A DNA stretch of 64,000 nt, from NCBI GenBank assembly GCA_947069175.1, contig CAMTDV010000018.1:43412869-43476868 (forward strand), read 5' to 3'. The position numbers were made by a program, and so were the translations under genes. The notes beneath the pieces were generated by a model. The model was given only the letters and a program-made list of their open reading frames with translations, ran no database searches and was not told the origin of the DNA. This document shows, piece after piece, positions 11,247-23,500 of the stretch (position 1 is the first letter of the stretch; every line of letters begins with the position of its first letter). The stretch comes from Scalesia atractyloides (Eukaryota; Streptophyta; Magnoliopsida; Asterales; Asteraceae).

Positions 11247-11515
11247 CATTAATCACATATCACATCCCCACACTTATCTTTAGCTTGTCCTAAAGCAATT
11301 TTGTTATTCATTTTCACATGGGTTGAACAAATAGATACACTCCCCATTTTCAAATGAGTTCAAGTTAAGGTTTAATGTGATACCCGGTTCACAAGTTTCA
11401 CAGTCAAAGGTATTTCAGTGATCAAATGGTTATCGCGATTCTAAACACACAAGATGGTTGGTTACCTAAGACTAACCCACCCTTAAAGCTAGCACACCAT
11501 ACACATCCCTCATAA
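11247..11515. other. Outermost target sequence, left of the central nest
   Basis: Non-coding DNA between copia D and LTR C. It should be continuous with 45181-46104 once the nest is removed. It looks repeat-derived, but I cannot assign it to a family. Confidence 0.5.
11511..11515. repeat. TSD of the minus-strand LTR C (left)
   Basis: CATAA, to be paired with CACAA at 45176-45180; one base differs. Confidence 0.55.
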
Positions 11516-12087
11516 TGTAACACCCCGACCGCGCAAAATAACAAACCGTGACGGAAACATAGGGGAGTCACGTTACAAGAATTGTTTCAAACACATGGTA
11601 TTCAAGGTTTTGTTTTATTAGATTAATAATTTACATTGTCTTGGACAAAATACAACCAAAACACAATATTTATCTTTAAGTTGTAAAGTAAACTAAGGCC
11701 CACGTCCATCCTCTGTGAAGCATGTATTCCTAATCATCACACATTAGCTTCTGAAACATATGTAAAAAGAGAGTCAGCATAAAAATGTCGGCGAGTACAT
11801 AGGTTTTGTGAGTGTGTCAAATTCATGGCTTTGAAATCGTTATTGCAATACCCGTCCGACTATGGGACTCATTAATTGAAAATCTTGTTATCAAAAGTAT
11901 TTGATATTGCATATATTTAACCAACTAAATAAGTTGGTACGAGTTGTAAAACCTTGTAGCCATGAATCTTTACCAAAAGCTTTTCTTTTTGTAAAACCGA
12001 GTCATAAATCGATTTAAAAGAAAACATCGCATGGTTCATATTTTTAAGTGAAAATCATTGTGTGACATTGTTCAAAACCATTTTTCC

Positions 12088-12183
12088 AAGTGATTTGGGT
12101 AATGCCACGATATATAATATGATAAAAGCACTTATATATGGGAAGTACTAGCGGCGTATCCATGATGCCTTTATCATATTATA
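12088..12183 (-). other. Conserved hairpin module, copy 3 (split by an insertion)
   Basis: Arms TATAATATGATAAA / TTTATCATATTATA pair around the loop with CTTATATATGGGAAGTACTA. The outer right arm (GTTATCTTAAATCACT) lies at about 15407-15422, across the inserted LTR. Its pairing with AAGTGATTTGGGTAA at 12088 supports the insertion model. Confidence 0.72.
12179..12183. repeat. TSD of the plus-strand solo LTR C (left)
   Basis: TTATA, identical to 15395-15399. Confidence 0.85.
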
Positions 12184-13060
12184 TGTGACATTTGTGGTGA
12201 TTCGGTCATGTAATGATTCCAAACGAATAATCAATCATTGAAATTTTGTGTTTTATTTCCGAGATTTATTTATTTATCATGACATTTGCACATATTCGAT
12301 TCTTGCACGATAACAAACTCTTGATCAACTTATGGAAGTGAAATCGCAAACTATTACGCAAACGTAATCAGTTAAACTCGACGTACACTCTGGAACAATG
12401 ACATAAGCTAAACATACCCTAAATACCCTTTACATAAGTTAGAAATAAGTTTTGAGGGCTTCGGTATGGCAAAAACATACTTATACAACTTCAGGGGTTA
12501 TTTTGCAAATTCTGTGAAAGTATGCCGTTACGCGTATTTTCTAATCCGGAACATGTACGCACATCTAAAATTTTTTGTAATCATTAAAATCTAGTATATT
12601 AATGATTGGAATGCAAAAATATCATTCGTTTCGCGTTTACGGTCATTTGCGCGTTCGTTACGATTTTCGTCGTAATTAACCGAAAACCGCAACTGTACGA
12701 CCAAACGAGTCGACATCCGTGACATTTCTTGACATATTTCAAGTTCCCTATGCTTTATCATCCTTATGAAGCTTAAAATCAGGTTAACGGGTGTTAGAAG
12801 TGCCAAAACGCGACGAAACAAGTGCAGGGGCCTGTTTTGCCAAAATGTGAAAGTTTCTGCCAGCTAGGGGCCTTATGGACCGCAAGGGCGTAAGGGGTGC
12901 CCAACACAGCATCTTTGCTGTCTTGCTCTTGTTCACTCTCATGGACACTAAGCTCGTGATTTTTGCCACTTTCAACCTGTTTTGGTCACCCGGGAGGACA
13001 CTAAGCATTACCCTAACACCTCATTGCACACTTGTCATGATTTGGTGGCCTCTTGATCAC

Positions 13061-13068
13061 TATAAATA
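13061..13068 (+). promoter_or_regulatory. TATA box of solo LTR C
   Basis: TATAAATA; the homologous position in LTR C' (5593-5600, minus strand) is conserved. Confidence 0.55.
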
Positions 13069-14559
13069 GGTGAGTTCATGGCCATTTCAAATTGCTCAAT
13101 TCATTTCTTTCTCTCATCCGCTCTAATTGGAGTGCTACCACTTGTGGAGGCCTCCTACTGAGTATCCTTGGCTGCCTTGAGTGCAAGTAAGTGCTCTAAC
13201 CAAGCCTTGTTCATTTCTTTTAGTTTATTTGAGCTAAAAGTCAAACAGTTTAACCTTCTGTTTGACTTTTAGTTCTGGCCATTTTTGGTCAAAACAAAGT
13301 CCAATTGGACTTTGCAACGTGAACGTAATCACGAGGGTTATGGTCCATAGCGATCATGCCTACTGATTACCACGTTTACTAGTCAAAGTGACGAGTCAAA
13401 GTTTCGATCAATAATGAGCAAAATGCGCATTATATGACGGAACTATTTTCGGGTATCAAAGCACTTTGTTTTGATACCAAAACACTTCTATAACTTAGTT
13501 AGATATGTCAAAACATGTCTAACTCGTCACTTTTAGTTTAGTGCTTATTTAGGGTCGTAAGTCGAGCAGTCTTGACCACAGCTTTGACTTTCGAATCCGA
13601 CCCGTTTGGTCGATCTTAGGATCCGACCAAACACATATTTGTGACCATAGTTGTATAGGGATAACCCTCTGAGTTATACCTTATGGTCACGTCGTTTGGT
13701 TAGTGTTATGCTATGTCGCTTATTATGCCTTTATAAATGACTAAAATGCCCATTTTACCCATAAATCAATTTTAAGCATATGTAACTAAGGTTTTGGCAT
13801 ATAAAATGAAGTTACAACATAATCAAACATGTTTTGGCATATAGGACTTATCATAACACATATCTAACCATCCGATCACGCGTTTACGCAAATGACCTGT
13901 TAAAGTAGCGTAAACTACCTTAACGAGCTATTATGGGTCAAAAGCACTTAGGAATCATTTTGAATCAGAATGTTGACTTTGTTAAACCATTTCATATGAG
14001 TTCCATCACTCATTTGGTTTACAAGATCTCATTCTATCCGATCTTCCGATTAAAGTCCCGATATTTACACAATCATCCGATTTTAGGACACGTTTGACTT
14101 CTCGGACTTTTGAGCTTGTTTGATCTTTGATTCAAGGTTACTTTGGAATCCCAAGTGAGTACATAGCTCCCCTCTTTTATGTTTTGCAAATGTTTTGGGG
14201 TGACACATATGTGCAAATTGTTTTCAAGCTTTCAAATCACAAATGCTATGGTTTATATTAAACATGACGATTTCAATAATGTGAACGAACTTGTTGGTAC
14301 GTTGTATCCATGACACGAATGACATTCATTAGCTTTGGCCAAGCCGACCAGTAGTAAGTTATGGTACCATAGGACTGACAATCCCGTTACTAGGCTATTC
14401 ACTGGAATTTGGTGGGTAGTTTAGGGAATCACCAAAACTGTTTACTTTAACAAACCCTTTGGTGGTTTGTTATTGCAATTTAATACCCTTTGGTGGCATA
14501 GACGAGTCAACACAGGTTGAATGTATTCACCGAAATAACCAAAAGTTTTCACAATTAAA

Positions 14560-14695
14560 ACAAGGACGATGAACAATTGGTTTATGACACAAACAATGGA
14601 CAATTGGTTTATAACAAGGACGATGAACAATTGGTTTATGACACGAACAATTGACGATTGGTTTATGACACGAACAATGGACGATTTGTTTTTGG
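14560..14695 (+). repeat. Tandem repeat in LTR C (plus copy)
   Basis: About five units of 20-30 bp built on ATTGGTTTATGACACGAACA. This is the counterpart of the longer array at 15424-15662 in the older copy. Confidence 0.7.
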
Positions 14696-14696
14696 T

Positions 14697-14812
14697 AAGT
14701 GATTTAGATAACAGAACGTGTGTAATGTGATAAAAGCATGGTGGATACGCTGGTACTTGCTATATATAAGTGTTTTTATCATGTTATATACGTGGCATTA
14801 TTCAAATCACTT
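14697..14812 (+). other. Conserved hairpin module, copy 4
   Basis: Outer arms AAGTGATTTAGATAA / TTATTCAAATCACTT and inner arms TAATGTGATAAAA / TTTTTATCATGTTATA enclose the loop GTGGATACGCTGGTACTTGC plus TATATATAAG. The loop has lost two bases relative to the other copies. Confidence 0.72.
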
Positions 14813-15394
14813 GAAACAAAGGTTTTCAAACGATGACACACAATGATTTTCAATTAAAGATATAAACCATACAAGGTTTCTTTCAAGACGATTTACAATT
14901 CGGATTTACAAAATAAATGTTTTAGTCAATTTCATGGTTATAAGTCTTTTATAAACAATAACTAACTTGTTTTAGTTGGTTAGTTATCATTGCAATACCA
15001 AATACTTTTTGATAACAATGTTTTTCAATTAACGACTCTAGTAGTTTGACGAGGTATTGCAATTACATAATCGAGGCCATGAATTTGTCACACTCACAAA
15101 CCTATGTACTCGCCGGCATATTTTTGCTGACTCGTTTTCACATGTGTTTCAGGAAATCAACTTTGATGTCGATGCATGCTCACGTTGGATCGGACGCGGA
15201 CTTTAGTGCCTTAAAATAAGCAAGACAATAACTACGTTTGTTTAGTTTGTTTTTAATTCCAAAAGACAATGTAACAATGTTAATATTCAAATAAAACGAA
15301 ACTTCAAATACCATGTGTTGTAATAATCTGTTTACGTGACTCCCCGACGTTTCTGCCGTGGTTTGTTGTCTTTTTACGCGGTCGGGGTGTTACA

Positions 15395-15399
15395 TTATA
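15395..15399. repeat. TSD of the plus-strand solo LTR C (right)
   Basis: TTATA, identical to 12179-12183. Confidence 0.85.
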
Positions 15400-15423
15400 C
15401 CCGTCTCGTTATCTTAAATCACT

Positions 15424-15662
15424 AACCATAAACCAATCGTCCGTGTTATAAATCATTCGGCCGTGTTATAAATCATTCGTCCGTGTTATAAACCACTTGT
15501 CCGTGTCATAAACCAATCAGCCGTGTTATAATCCAATCGTCCGTGTTATAAACCAATCGTCCGTGTTATAAATCATTCATCCGTGTTATAATCATTCGTC
15601 TGTGTTATAAACCATTCGTCCGTGTTATAAACCAATCGTCTGTGTCATAAACCAATCGTCTG
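15424..15662 (-). repeat. Minisatellite of about 20 bp, about 12 units
   Basis: Units are variants of GTCCGTGTTATAAACCAATC, some with ATTC in place of AATC. The array is an expanded form of the one at 14560-14695 in the plus copy. Confidence 0.85.
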
Positions 15663-16937
15663 TATTTTAATTGTGAAAACTATGGTCGTTCTTTAGTGAA
15701 TACATTCAAACCTGTGATGACTCGTCTAGACCACCAAAGGGTCTCTTTAAATTGACTAACAAACCACCAAAGGGTTTGTTAAAAATATAGTTTCTTTCGT
15801 TCCCCAAACTTCCTCACAAACACCGGGAATTTTGGTAACGGGATTGTCAGTCCTATGGTACCATAACATACTACTGTTCGGCTCGGCCAAAGCTAATGAA
15901 TGTCATTCGTGTTATGGATAATGCACCAGCAAGTTGTCCACATTATTGAAATCGAATTGTTTTATATATAAACAATAGAATTTGTTTTGAAAAACTAGAA
16001 AACGAGTTAGACATATGAATCATCCTAAAACATTTGAAAACGTAAAAGATTGGAACTATGTACTCACTTGGGATTGCGTATGTGACCTTGTTCAACAAAA
16101 TAAACAAAGCTCAAGTGTGCCCTAATGTGTCAGATAACTATGTTAGTGTCGAGGATTTAATCAGAGGATTCGGATAGAATGAAGTTTTATAAACCAAATG
16201 AGTGTTGAAACTCATACGATATGATTTACTAAACTTATCATCTGATTTGGAAAGGATCCTATGTGCTCTTGACCCGTTATGACTCGTTAAGGTAGTTTAC
16301 GCTACTTTAACGGTTTATAAGCGTAATTATATGATCAGATGGTAAAATATGTTATATGATGAGTCTTACATGCCAAAACAAGTTTGATTATGTTATAATG
16401 TTAGTTTAGATGTCAAAGCTTTGGTTGCTTATGCTTAAAGTCAATTTATGCGTAAAAAGGGTATTTTGGTCAATTAAAAGATTATGAAAGCAACTCCTCA
16501 TATAACTAACCAAAATACAAGACCATAAGGTATAACCTTAGAGGGTTATTCCATATACAAACATCGGAGTTTTAAATTTCGTCGTAAAATGCACATTATG
16601 TGCATCTTTGACCGAAACTTTGACTCGTCACTTTGACTAGTAAACGTGGTAATTAGAAGGTGCAATCGTAAGGGATTAATACCTTCGTGATTACGATCAC
16701 GTTGCAAAGTTTGATTGAACCTTGACTTGACCAAATAAGGTCAGAACCGAAAGTCAAACAGAAAGTCAAATTGTTTGACTTCTAGCTCAAAATAGCCAAA
16801 ATAAATGAAATAGACTAGGAAAGAGCACTTACTTGTGTTAGGAACACTTAAGAGCTTAGAGTTGGATGCCTCCAAAAGCTGGAAGCAAGCTCCAAGAGAG
16901 TCGGAGAAAGAATTGAGAAATGAGCAAGTGAAATGAA

Positions 16938-16942
16938 TGAAA
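16938..16942. repeat. TSD of solo LTR B (left)
   Basis: TGAAA, identical to 44257-44261. Confidence 0.85.
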
Positions 16943-19034
16943 TGTGACATCCCGGAAAATCTGGTATCATACCCGTAGTTACAGGATTTAATATTTCAGA
17001 ATATTCATGTCGTGAATAATTGTCGAGTTATTATATGTGTTAGTTATTTAACGAGTTATACTTAACGATTAATAAGTTTCAAAATTAAAAAGCGATCCGA
17101 GCTTGTGAGCCGTGTCAACCTTGCGACCCAAGTAAAATCAACCCGACACCCCAACCCATTCCCTTGTTTCGGCCCAAGCACCTAGCCGCCCCCCTCTTAG
17201 TTTCTTGGGGAACACGTTACTTGGAGAACAAGTAGGGGCCTTATTTATAATCAAGTTCATAAAAAAATTAAAACCCTAATCCCCCTATACCTTGTGGAGG
17301 TTGACGGCAGCCAAGGAGCCCCCCACCCTCTTGTTCACGCAAGCACCCCCCCTGATCGATTTCAAGCTTTCCCTCATTCTCTAGTTCTCATTGTTTCAAG
17401 GTTAGGGTTTTGATTATGCTTATGATACATGATATGATTTTGTGTAGACTTGGTTATGATTATGTGTTGGTATGATAGATGTTATGATAGGGTTTTTGTT
17501 GTGCATGATTAGTTTCGTATGGATTATGCGAATTTTTGAGATTATGATGATATGTATGCATGTATGATCGTTGGCTGCGTTTTCTTTATAAAAATCATGA
17601 TATTATGATTAGGGTTATGAAATTATCAATATGGTTATGTAATAATTGATGAATAATCTGCTGCAAATCGTTATTATGAAGCGTGGTGACCGTTAAAAGT
17701 GTTTCGGGTGGCGTTTAGAGGAAAAAGAGTAGGCCGATTCGTGAAAACAGCCAACTTCAGTTGGCTGTAAACGAATTATAAATCGAAAAATTGATTTTCT
17801 GAAGTCTAAATCATATGTTTTCGAAAATCGCTTCTAATGGCGCTGGAATCGCATTTTTCTGAGGTCGTTTACTATTTTAAAATGATTATTTTGTGCAGCA
17901 GCTGAAGCTGTGTTTTTTCTTCAGAATTTGCGTGTTGTTTGCTGTGCTATATCTCATTATCGGTGCAGAGTTAGGTCACGAAATTTGTACAGTAACTGAA
18001 GATGAGAGTTTCTGAAAATCTCCCACTGGAATTTCATTAATCGGATATAAACGATGATTTTTAAATAAATGTTTCCGTGGACTGCAGTTAGAAAGTGACG
18101 AATCTGACTGCAGCTTAGTAAATAATTTTTTTTAAATAATTGGTAATGAGTAGGACCTAAAAATTTTACACAAATGTTTACAGACCGTTCACCCATTCTG
18201 TAAATTAATTGGAATTTTTGGAATATGGGAACTATTTTATAAAAATTCATGAAAACAGGTCAGTTTCAGTGATTAAGACTGGAACATAAACAAATTCAGT
18301 TTTTCATAGTTGTATTGTTTATGACATCATGTGCCAATTTAACTTGTCTTATGATTATGTGAACATTTTTATAAGTTGGATTCCAAGGATTAGATGTAGG
18401 TGCACACGTGCTCGATTTAATGAATACATACGTAATGCGAATGTGTATATGTATAAGTTGTCAACATGGGTACTTGGTATGTGTAAGTTGCGTGAATAGA
18501 CTATGTGTATTTCTTGAACATGCTAATAACTAAGTGGTAATCATGATAGGACGTTATTGAACCACTTTGACTCTAATTCCGTTAAAAGTCTAACCGAGCA
18601 AGTTAAGGTGAGTTCATAGCCCCTATTCTTTAAACGTTTACAAAACAGGGGGAGAAAACATGTACACGTTACAGTGATGTATAGGTGGTATATAAACGGT
18701 ACAGTAACGTCTTTCTATTTAGAGTTATGTTATACGGTTATGGTCACAAGGAAGCATATATCACATGTTAGTCCCCCTTTAAAACTTACGATGCCGTTAG
18801 TATTGGGTTATAGCGAGGGAATTTTTAGTAGTACTACTGGGCCCGACATGCCCCACTCGAACTGGTCGCGCCAGATAGACCGAACGTTGATGGTCACGGG
18901 TGTAGAATTTGCCTAACACTTAGCCATGGTTAGTGATAGACCTGGCACAACAGGGGCAGCAACGTCAGCTTCGGATCGAACACTTTGTTGACATGACCTA
19001 GGTTAGCTATCTAAACATATAACATAAACTGCTA

Positions 19035-19235
19035 ATCAATATAACAACATGGTTCGGGTTTTGAATTGTGAACAACTTACACAACACGATTCGGGTTTTG
19101 AATCGGGAACAACTTATAACAACACAATTCAGGTTTGAATCGGGAAACTTGAACATTCTAATTCGGGTTTAGATCAGAGGTTACCTATCATAACATACTG
19201 GTTTGGGATTTGAACCAGTGGAAACAACTTATCTT
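19035..19235 (+). repeat. Degenerate tandem repeat in LTR B
   Basis: Units of about 30-45 bp contain 'ATTCGGGTTTTGAATCGGGAA' variants separated by AACAACTTA-type spacers, about four copies. Confidence 0.65.
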
Positions 19236-19507
19236 ATATCTGGAAACTAAAACCTGTGAACTCACTTATCATAATTGTCGACACTTGATTTTTACATGTT
19301 TTCTCGGGTTGCTACGGTAGCACACATCAGGACTAGGATGCATTATGGTGTCGCATTAATTTCATCAAATATTTAGACACAACTTTAAATTACATTAACT
19401 ATTTTGGTTTTGTAATTATTACGTTTCTGCAACTCAATTGTATAAAACAATATTTTCTCATTAATGAGGAAACAAGAATATATTTTTTTAAACTCATATA
19501 GTGGTAC

Positions 19508-19512
19508 TTCAG
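19508..19512. repeat. TSD of copia E (left)
   Basis: TTCAG, identical to 44174-44178. Confidence 0.88.
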
Positions 19513-19913
19513 TGTTGGTGTAGAATGTCTATGTGTTAGTCTTATGTTGAGTCTGTATAGATTAGAGGTGAATAGGCTAGCAAAAAGTAGTATTTATATG
19601 TTAAAGGGTCAAGTTCGCCCATGATATGCATGGAATGTCAAGTTCGGCCGAACTTGCTTAGGCAAGTTCGCCCGAACTCACCTCCTCCATGAGCGAACTT
19701 CAACTCCTATAAATAGCTAGCATGTCACTCTCATTTGTAACTTTGGCATCTTAGAGGCGAAGCTCTGTCAATTTGGAGACTTGACGTTATATCAATAAAA
19801 TTGACGATTAATTGACTAATTCTTGTTGTTTGGTAATCATGTCGTAATATTTCCACTATTATGGACATTAGATATCAAATCTAGGTTCCTATGCTATCAG
19901 GATCGGTCCTACA
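19513..19913 (+). repeat. 5' LTR of copia E (401 bp)
   Basis: Starts TGTTGGTG and ends CGGTCCTACA. U3 has palindromes AAGTTCGGCCGAACTT and CAAGTTCGCCCGAACT at about 19640-19685, just upstream of the TATA box TATAAATA (19708-19715). Confidence 0.92.
19708..19715 (+). promoter_or_regulatory. TATA box of copia E
   Basis: TATAAATA, conserved in the 3' LTR and in the minus-strand LTR of copia F (about 54816-54823). Confidence 0.65.
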
Positions 19914-19915
19914 AG

Positions 19916-19927
19916 TGGTATCAGAGC
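19916..19927 (+). promoter_or_regulatory. Primer-binding site of copia E
   Basis: TGGTATCAGAGC, two bases after the 5' LTR, complementary to initiator Met tRNA. Confidence 0.9.
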
Positions 19928-20568
19928 TAGAATAGCCTGATTTGATTGATATCAAGACAAGAACGCTTCTAATTCTACTCCATTCTTCTATTTTTCTTAA
20001 CTTCTACACAAAAATGAAGAATTCACTGGCAAATTCTGTCCAATTCTGAATAGGACATGTTAAATACATTATAGATAAACCCCTGAGAGTTTGGAGACTA
20101 AAATCAAATGAATTTGTGTCAAATTGTTGCAAAAACCATGTTTTTCAAATCGACTAAGATCGAACTTGTAACCCAAGTTCGGCCGAACTTGCCTTAGAAA
20201 CACACTTTCTGAGTGTTTTTCTATCAAGTTCGCTCGAACTTGAGAGGTTTTTGAAGAAATTTGTGAGAAGTCCGACCGAACTTGTAAAATTCTCTTTGAT
20301 TTTCCTCAAGTTCGCCCGAACTTGAGCAATTTCATTGGTTTTTATACCAAGTTCGACCGAACTTGAGTATTTTTCTTATAAAACTAAAGTGCAAGTTCGA
20401 CCGAGGTTGTTCTCAGGGAAATTTTCAAATCAATATACATAAGTTCGACCGAACTTTTGTATAAATCTTAAATTCTTCATTTTCAAGCTACAAGTTCGAC
20501 CGAACTTGTAGTAAAACTAACTTTTTCAAAAGTTTAAACGTGTTTTCAGTGTACGTTTCTCGATATTC
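19928..20568 (+). other. Leader of copia E with palindrome array
   Basis: Non-coding. From 20170 to 20510 it holds about eight copies of the 16-18-bp palindrome CAAGTTCGnCCGAACTTG spaced 35-50 bp, with central base variants G, A and C and occasional decayed arms (for example CGACCGAGGTTG at about 20397). Confidence 0.8.
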
Positions 20569-23500
20569 ATGATGGATGATATTCAAAGAGCGTTTATGTC
20601 CGGAGTGGGTACATCCAATGCCAATGTCATACAGCAAGTCAATCTAGACAACGAAATGGGCACGTCCGTTAAGCCGCCGAAGTTAATGAGCATGGACGAG
20701 TATGAAGGATGGAAGGAGAAATTTACTTATTGGGTTCAGGCCATGCATTCCCAAGGCTGGGTGTCGACTGAGAGAGGTTATACTGTTCCGTTAGATGAAC
20801 ACCAGCAAGTTCTAGAGAAGTATAAGTACTCCACAATTCAGAAAGATGAGTATATTGCTGAGAAAAAGATGATAAGCCTCATTCACAATCTGTTAAAGAG
20901 GATATTCTAGTCTTATTGCCCGAGTATACGACTACGAGAGATCTCTGGCTATCACTGCAGAAGAAATACCACGGAAGCGCAGAGATGATCAAGAGCAAGA
21001 AAGCTCTCATCCTGAAGGAGTTCGATATCTTTAACATGTTGAAGGGAGAGAATGAAACAGATGATTGAGCATTTCTGTCATCTGAAAGTCCAAATGAGAA
21101 GACACGGTCTCGAGAAGACAGAACAAGAGTACATTGATAAGCTTGCAGATGCGTTACCTGACGGAGAGTGGATTACGTACCTCATGGTCTTGAAAGAAAG
21201 TCATAACTGGGAATTCTTTAAGCTGTCTACATTCATCGACAAACTAGAAGGTCACGAGATGGAACTTCTAAAGATCGCAAAGTCGAAGAATACTAACATT
21301 GTTTAAGATGTTGGTTTGTATTACAAGAACGAAATGCAAGACAACATTTCAAGTCCGAAGATTCAAACATCATTTAATGCAAACATAAATTCTTCGCCAC
21401 AAAATCAACCACAATATGATCAAAGTCCACAAAGCTCTTCGTTCTCAAGCACAGGGTCAAATTCTTCTTATCAGAGTCAAGCAAATCAGAATCAACAAAC
21501 AAATTCTGATCCGAATGTGCACAAGTGTAATATTGCTGTAAATCTAAACAATGTTGTTTCTAAGCAAGTTACAAAACTACACATGTCACTTCTCGCCACT
21601 GTTCTAGAATCATATGAAAGTCTTGTAGTTGGAAAGATCGGCAATCCCGAAATGACCGCCGAAGACTACGATCAGGTGGACGAAGAAGAGCTTGAGCTGA
21701 TGGATATCAAGTGGTCACTAGCTTCTATCATTCGAAGGGTCACAAAGTTTGTTGCACTCACTGGCCGAGATATCAGAAATTCAAGCAACAAGCTAGGGTT
21801 CGACAAATCGAAGGTCACTTGTTTTAGATGTCGACAGAAAGGGCATTTCAAAAGAGAATGGAAAAACCCTGAAGCCACGGGCAATCAAACTCCTTTTGGA
21901 GGGGGCAACGAATATTACAAGAAGTCACTTCAGTACAAGCCTTTTCCAAAGAAGACACAGGTTGAAATCCAAGAGAAACCAAACAGCAACAACACTGAGA
22001 AGGCAACGGTTGCTTCGAACGAGGATGATGGCTTCGATTGGAATTCTTATATCGGTAAGAAGACCGGAGTTGCATTGATGGCTGAGATCGTTGAAGATAC
22101 TTATGCCGAAGAAGCAGCAACTCTAGAGAATATTTTATTGGAACAATATTTGCAACAACAGGAGGAAGAAGAGTATCTTCACATGAAGAAACAAGGCATA
22201 TTATATTCTAACTCATGTGATAGTTTTGCAGGTCATTTTGATAGAAGTTCTCAGGAGCAAGCTGTTGAAGAGAAATAAAATAAAGAAGTTATTGATGTTG
22301 TTCAAGAAGTGACTGCTGAAAATCTCAAGGACTTTGCCAATAAAGCTATGATGGCGAATCTAACCAAGGTAGGTCCAGAGGTAAAGGAAGTTGTCAAAGT
22401 ACAAGTTGTGGAGGTTGTAAAACCTTGCACAAAATGTATCGAGCCATGTGCTGAATGCGCCGAAAAATCACAAATCATCGCTGAACTCAATGTACATAAT
22501 GAACATTTCAAATATGATTATCGTACAATGAAGGAAGCGTATGACAAAATGAAAGATGATTATGGCAGGCTCGATAGAAATAATATTGAACAACATGATA
22601 CTATAAAGATGTTGAAAGGTACAGTAATGGATAAACAAAAAGCAATAAACATTTATATCAACACCATTGCTGAAACCAAGCAACAACTCCAGGACATGAA
22701 AATTGAAACAGAACATGTTCAACAACTTTTAAGAAGTTACACAACTAACGCATATGTCATTGATCACATTCTTCCCACAATTCCATCAGAAAAAAACCTA
22801 AAAAGAAAATTGATAAAGAATACAACAATGTTCCTCCACCCCTATGCGAGAAGTATTGTCGCAAAACGGTTGATGGGATGGATAAGGCACTCAACATTAA
22901 ATTGTTATCTGGAAAGAAAAATGAGTTGCCGGAGAACATTGATGTAGTCTATACTAAATCAGATGATGTCAATGCGGTAGTGAAAAAGGTGTTGAAAATG
23001 TTCTGAATGATTCTGATAATGGCAACTTTGATAGCGCCACCTCGAGTTTGAACAGTTCTGACACAAATTCAAAAGATGACGATACATCATCGGAAGATGA
23101 TCTATGTGATGATCCTAATGTTGTCATGTACAAGGTTAGGAATCTGATAGATTATACTTTGATGACAGTTTTCCGATTCGGAACGTCAAAGAAGATCAAT
23201 TGGATAACTGTTTAAACTGGTTGAAGTCACATCAGATGACCTGGAGAAAAATGAAAAGGAATTCTATTCTATACCCAAAAGAAATTACAATAATTACCAG
23301 AGAAAGGGTGGTGATCATCCGGAAAACCAGAGAGCTGGGTTGGGTCTAGATGAGGAAGAAGATTCGGTTAAGAAAATGTCACCATTTCACGAGTACAAAA
23401 ATAAAAACATGAAATTTGTTTATGGGACAAACATGGTTCATGAGGAGAGTTTGATTGGGAAGCAATCAAACGACGAGTTTAAGAAACAGAAAGAACTTCG

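Larger units (their letters stand above)
11516..12183 (-). repeat. LTR C, minus strand, segment 1 (3' end)
   Basis: The minus-strand LTR ends CGCGGTCGGGGTGTTACA at 11516. The LTR continues at 15400-16942 and 44262-45175, giving about 3.1 kb in total. There is no PBS beyond the end, so it is a solo LTR. The segment breaks at the TTATA target site of the plus-strand LTR C. Confidence 0.85.
12184..15394 (+). repeat. Solo LTR C, plus strand (3211 bp)
   Basis: Starts TGTGACATTTGTG and ends GGTCGGGGTGTTACA, with a perfect 5-bp TSD (TTATA) on both sides. No PBS or coding region follows, so it is the product of LTR-LTR recombination. A TATA box (TATAAATA) lies at 13061-13068. It is inserted head-to-head in an older minus-strand copy of the same LTR. 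Confidence 0.9.
15400..16942 (-). repeat. LTR C, minus strand, segment 2
   Basis: The reverse complement is homologous to 13200-14710 of the plus copy, including the TTGAC-rich block and the tandem array. It ends at the TGAAA target site of LTR B. Confidence 0.85.
16943..19512 (+). repeat. Solo LTR B, segment 1
   Basis: Starts TGTGACATCCCGG. Segment 2 (44179-44256) ends GAGGGTGTGACA and is followed by a matching TSD. The total is about 2.65 kb with no PBS or coding region, so it is a solo LTR interrupted by copia E. A weak TATA-like TTTATAA lies near 17243. The ORFs inside it are unconvincing. Confidence 0.87.

Noticed and set aside
11516..15394. A DNA transposon with terminal inverted repeats of about 650 bp
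   Set aside because: The flanks do not match for any TSD length tried at these ends, whereas 12184-15394 has a perfect TTATA duplication and the left arm continues as LTR C beyond 15399.
17957..18250. A 97-aa minus-strand ORF inside solo LTR B
   Set aside because: No motif, no counterpart in B', and it lies within an LTR; a chance ORF.
20170..20510. Heat-shock elements
   Set aside because: The palindrome has TTC and GAA separated by four bases, while a heat-shock element needs nTTCnnGAAn with two.
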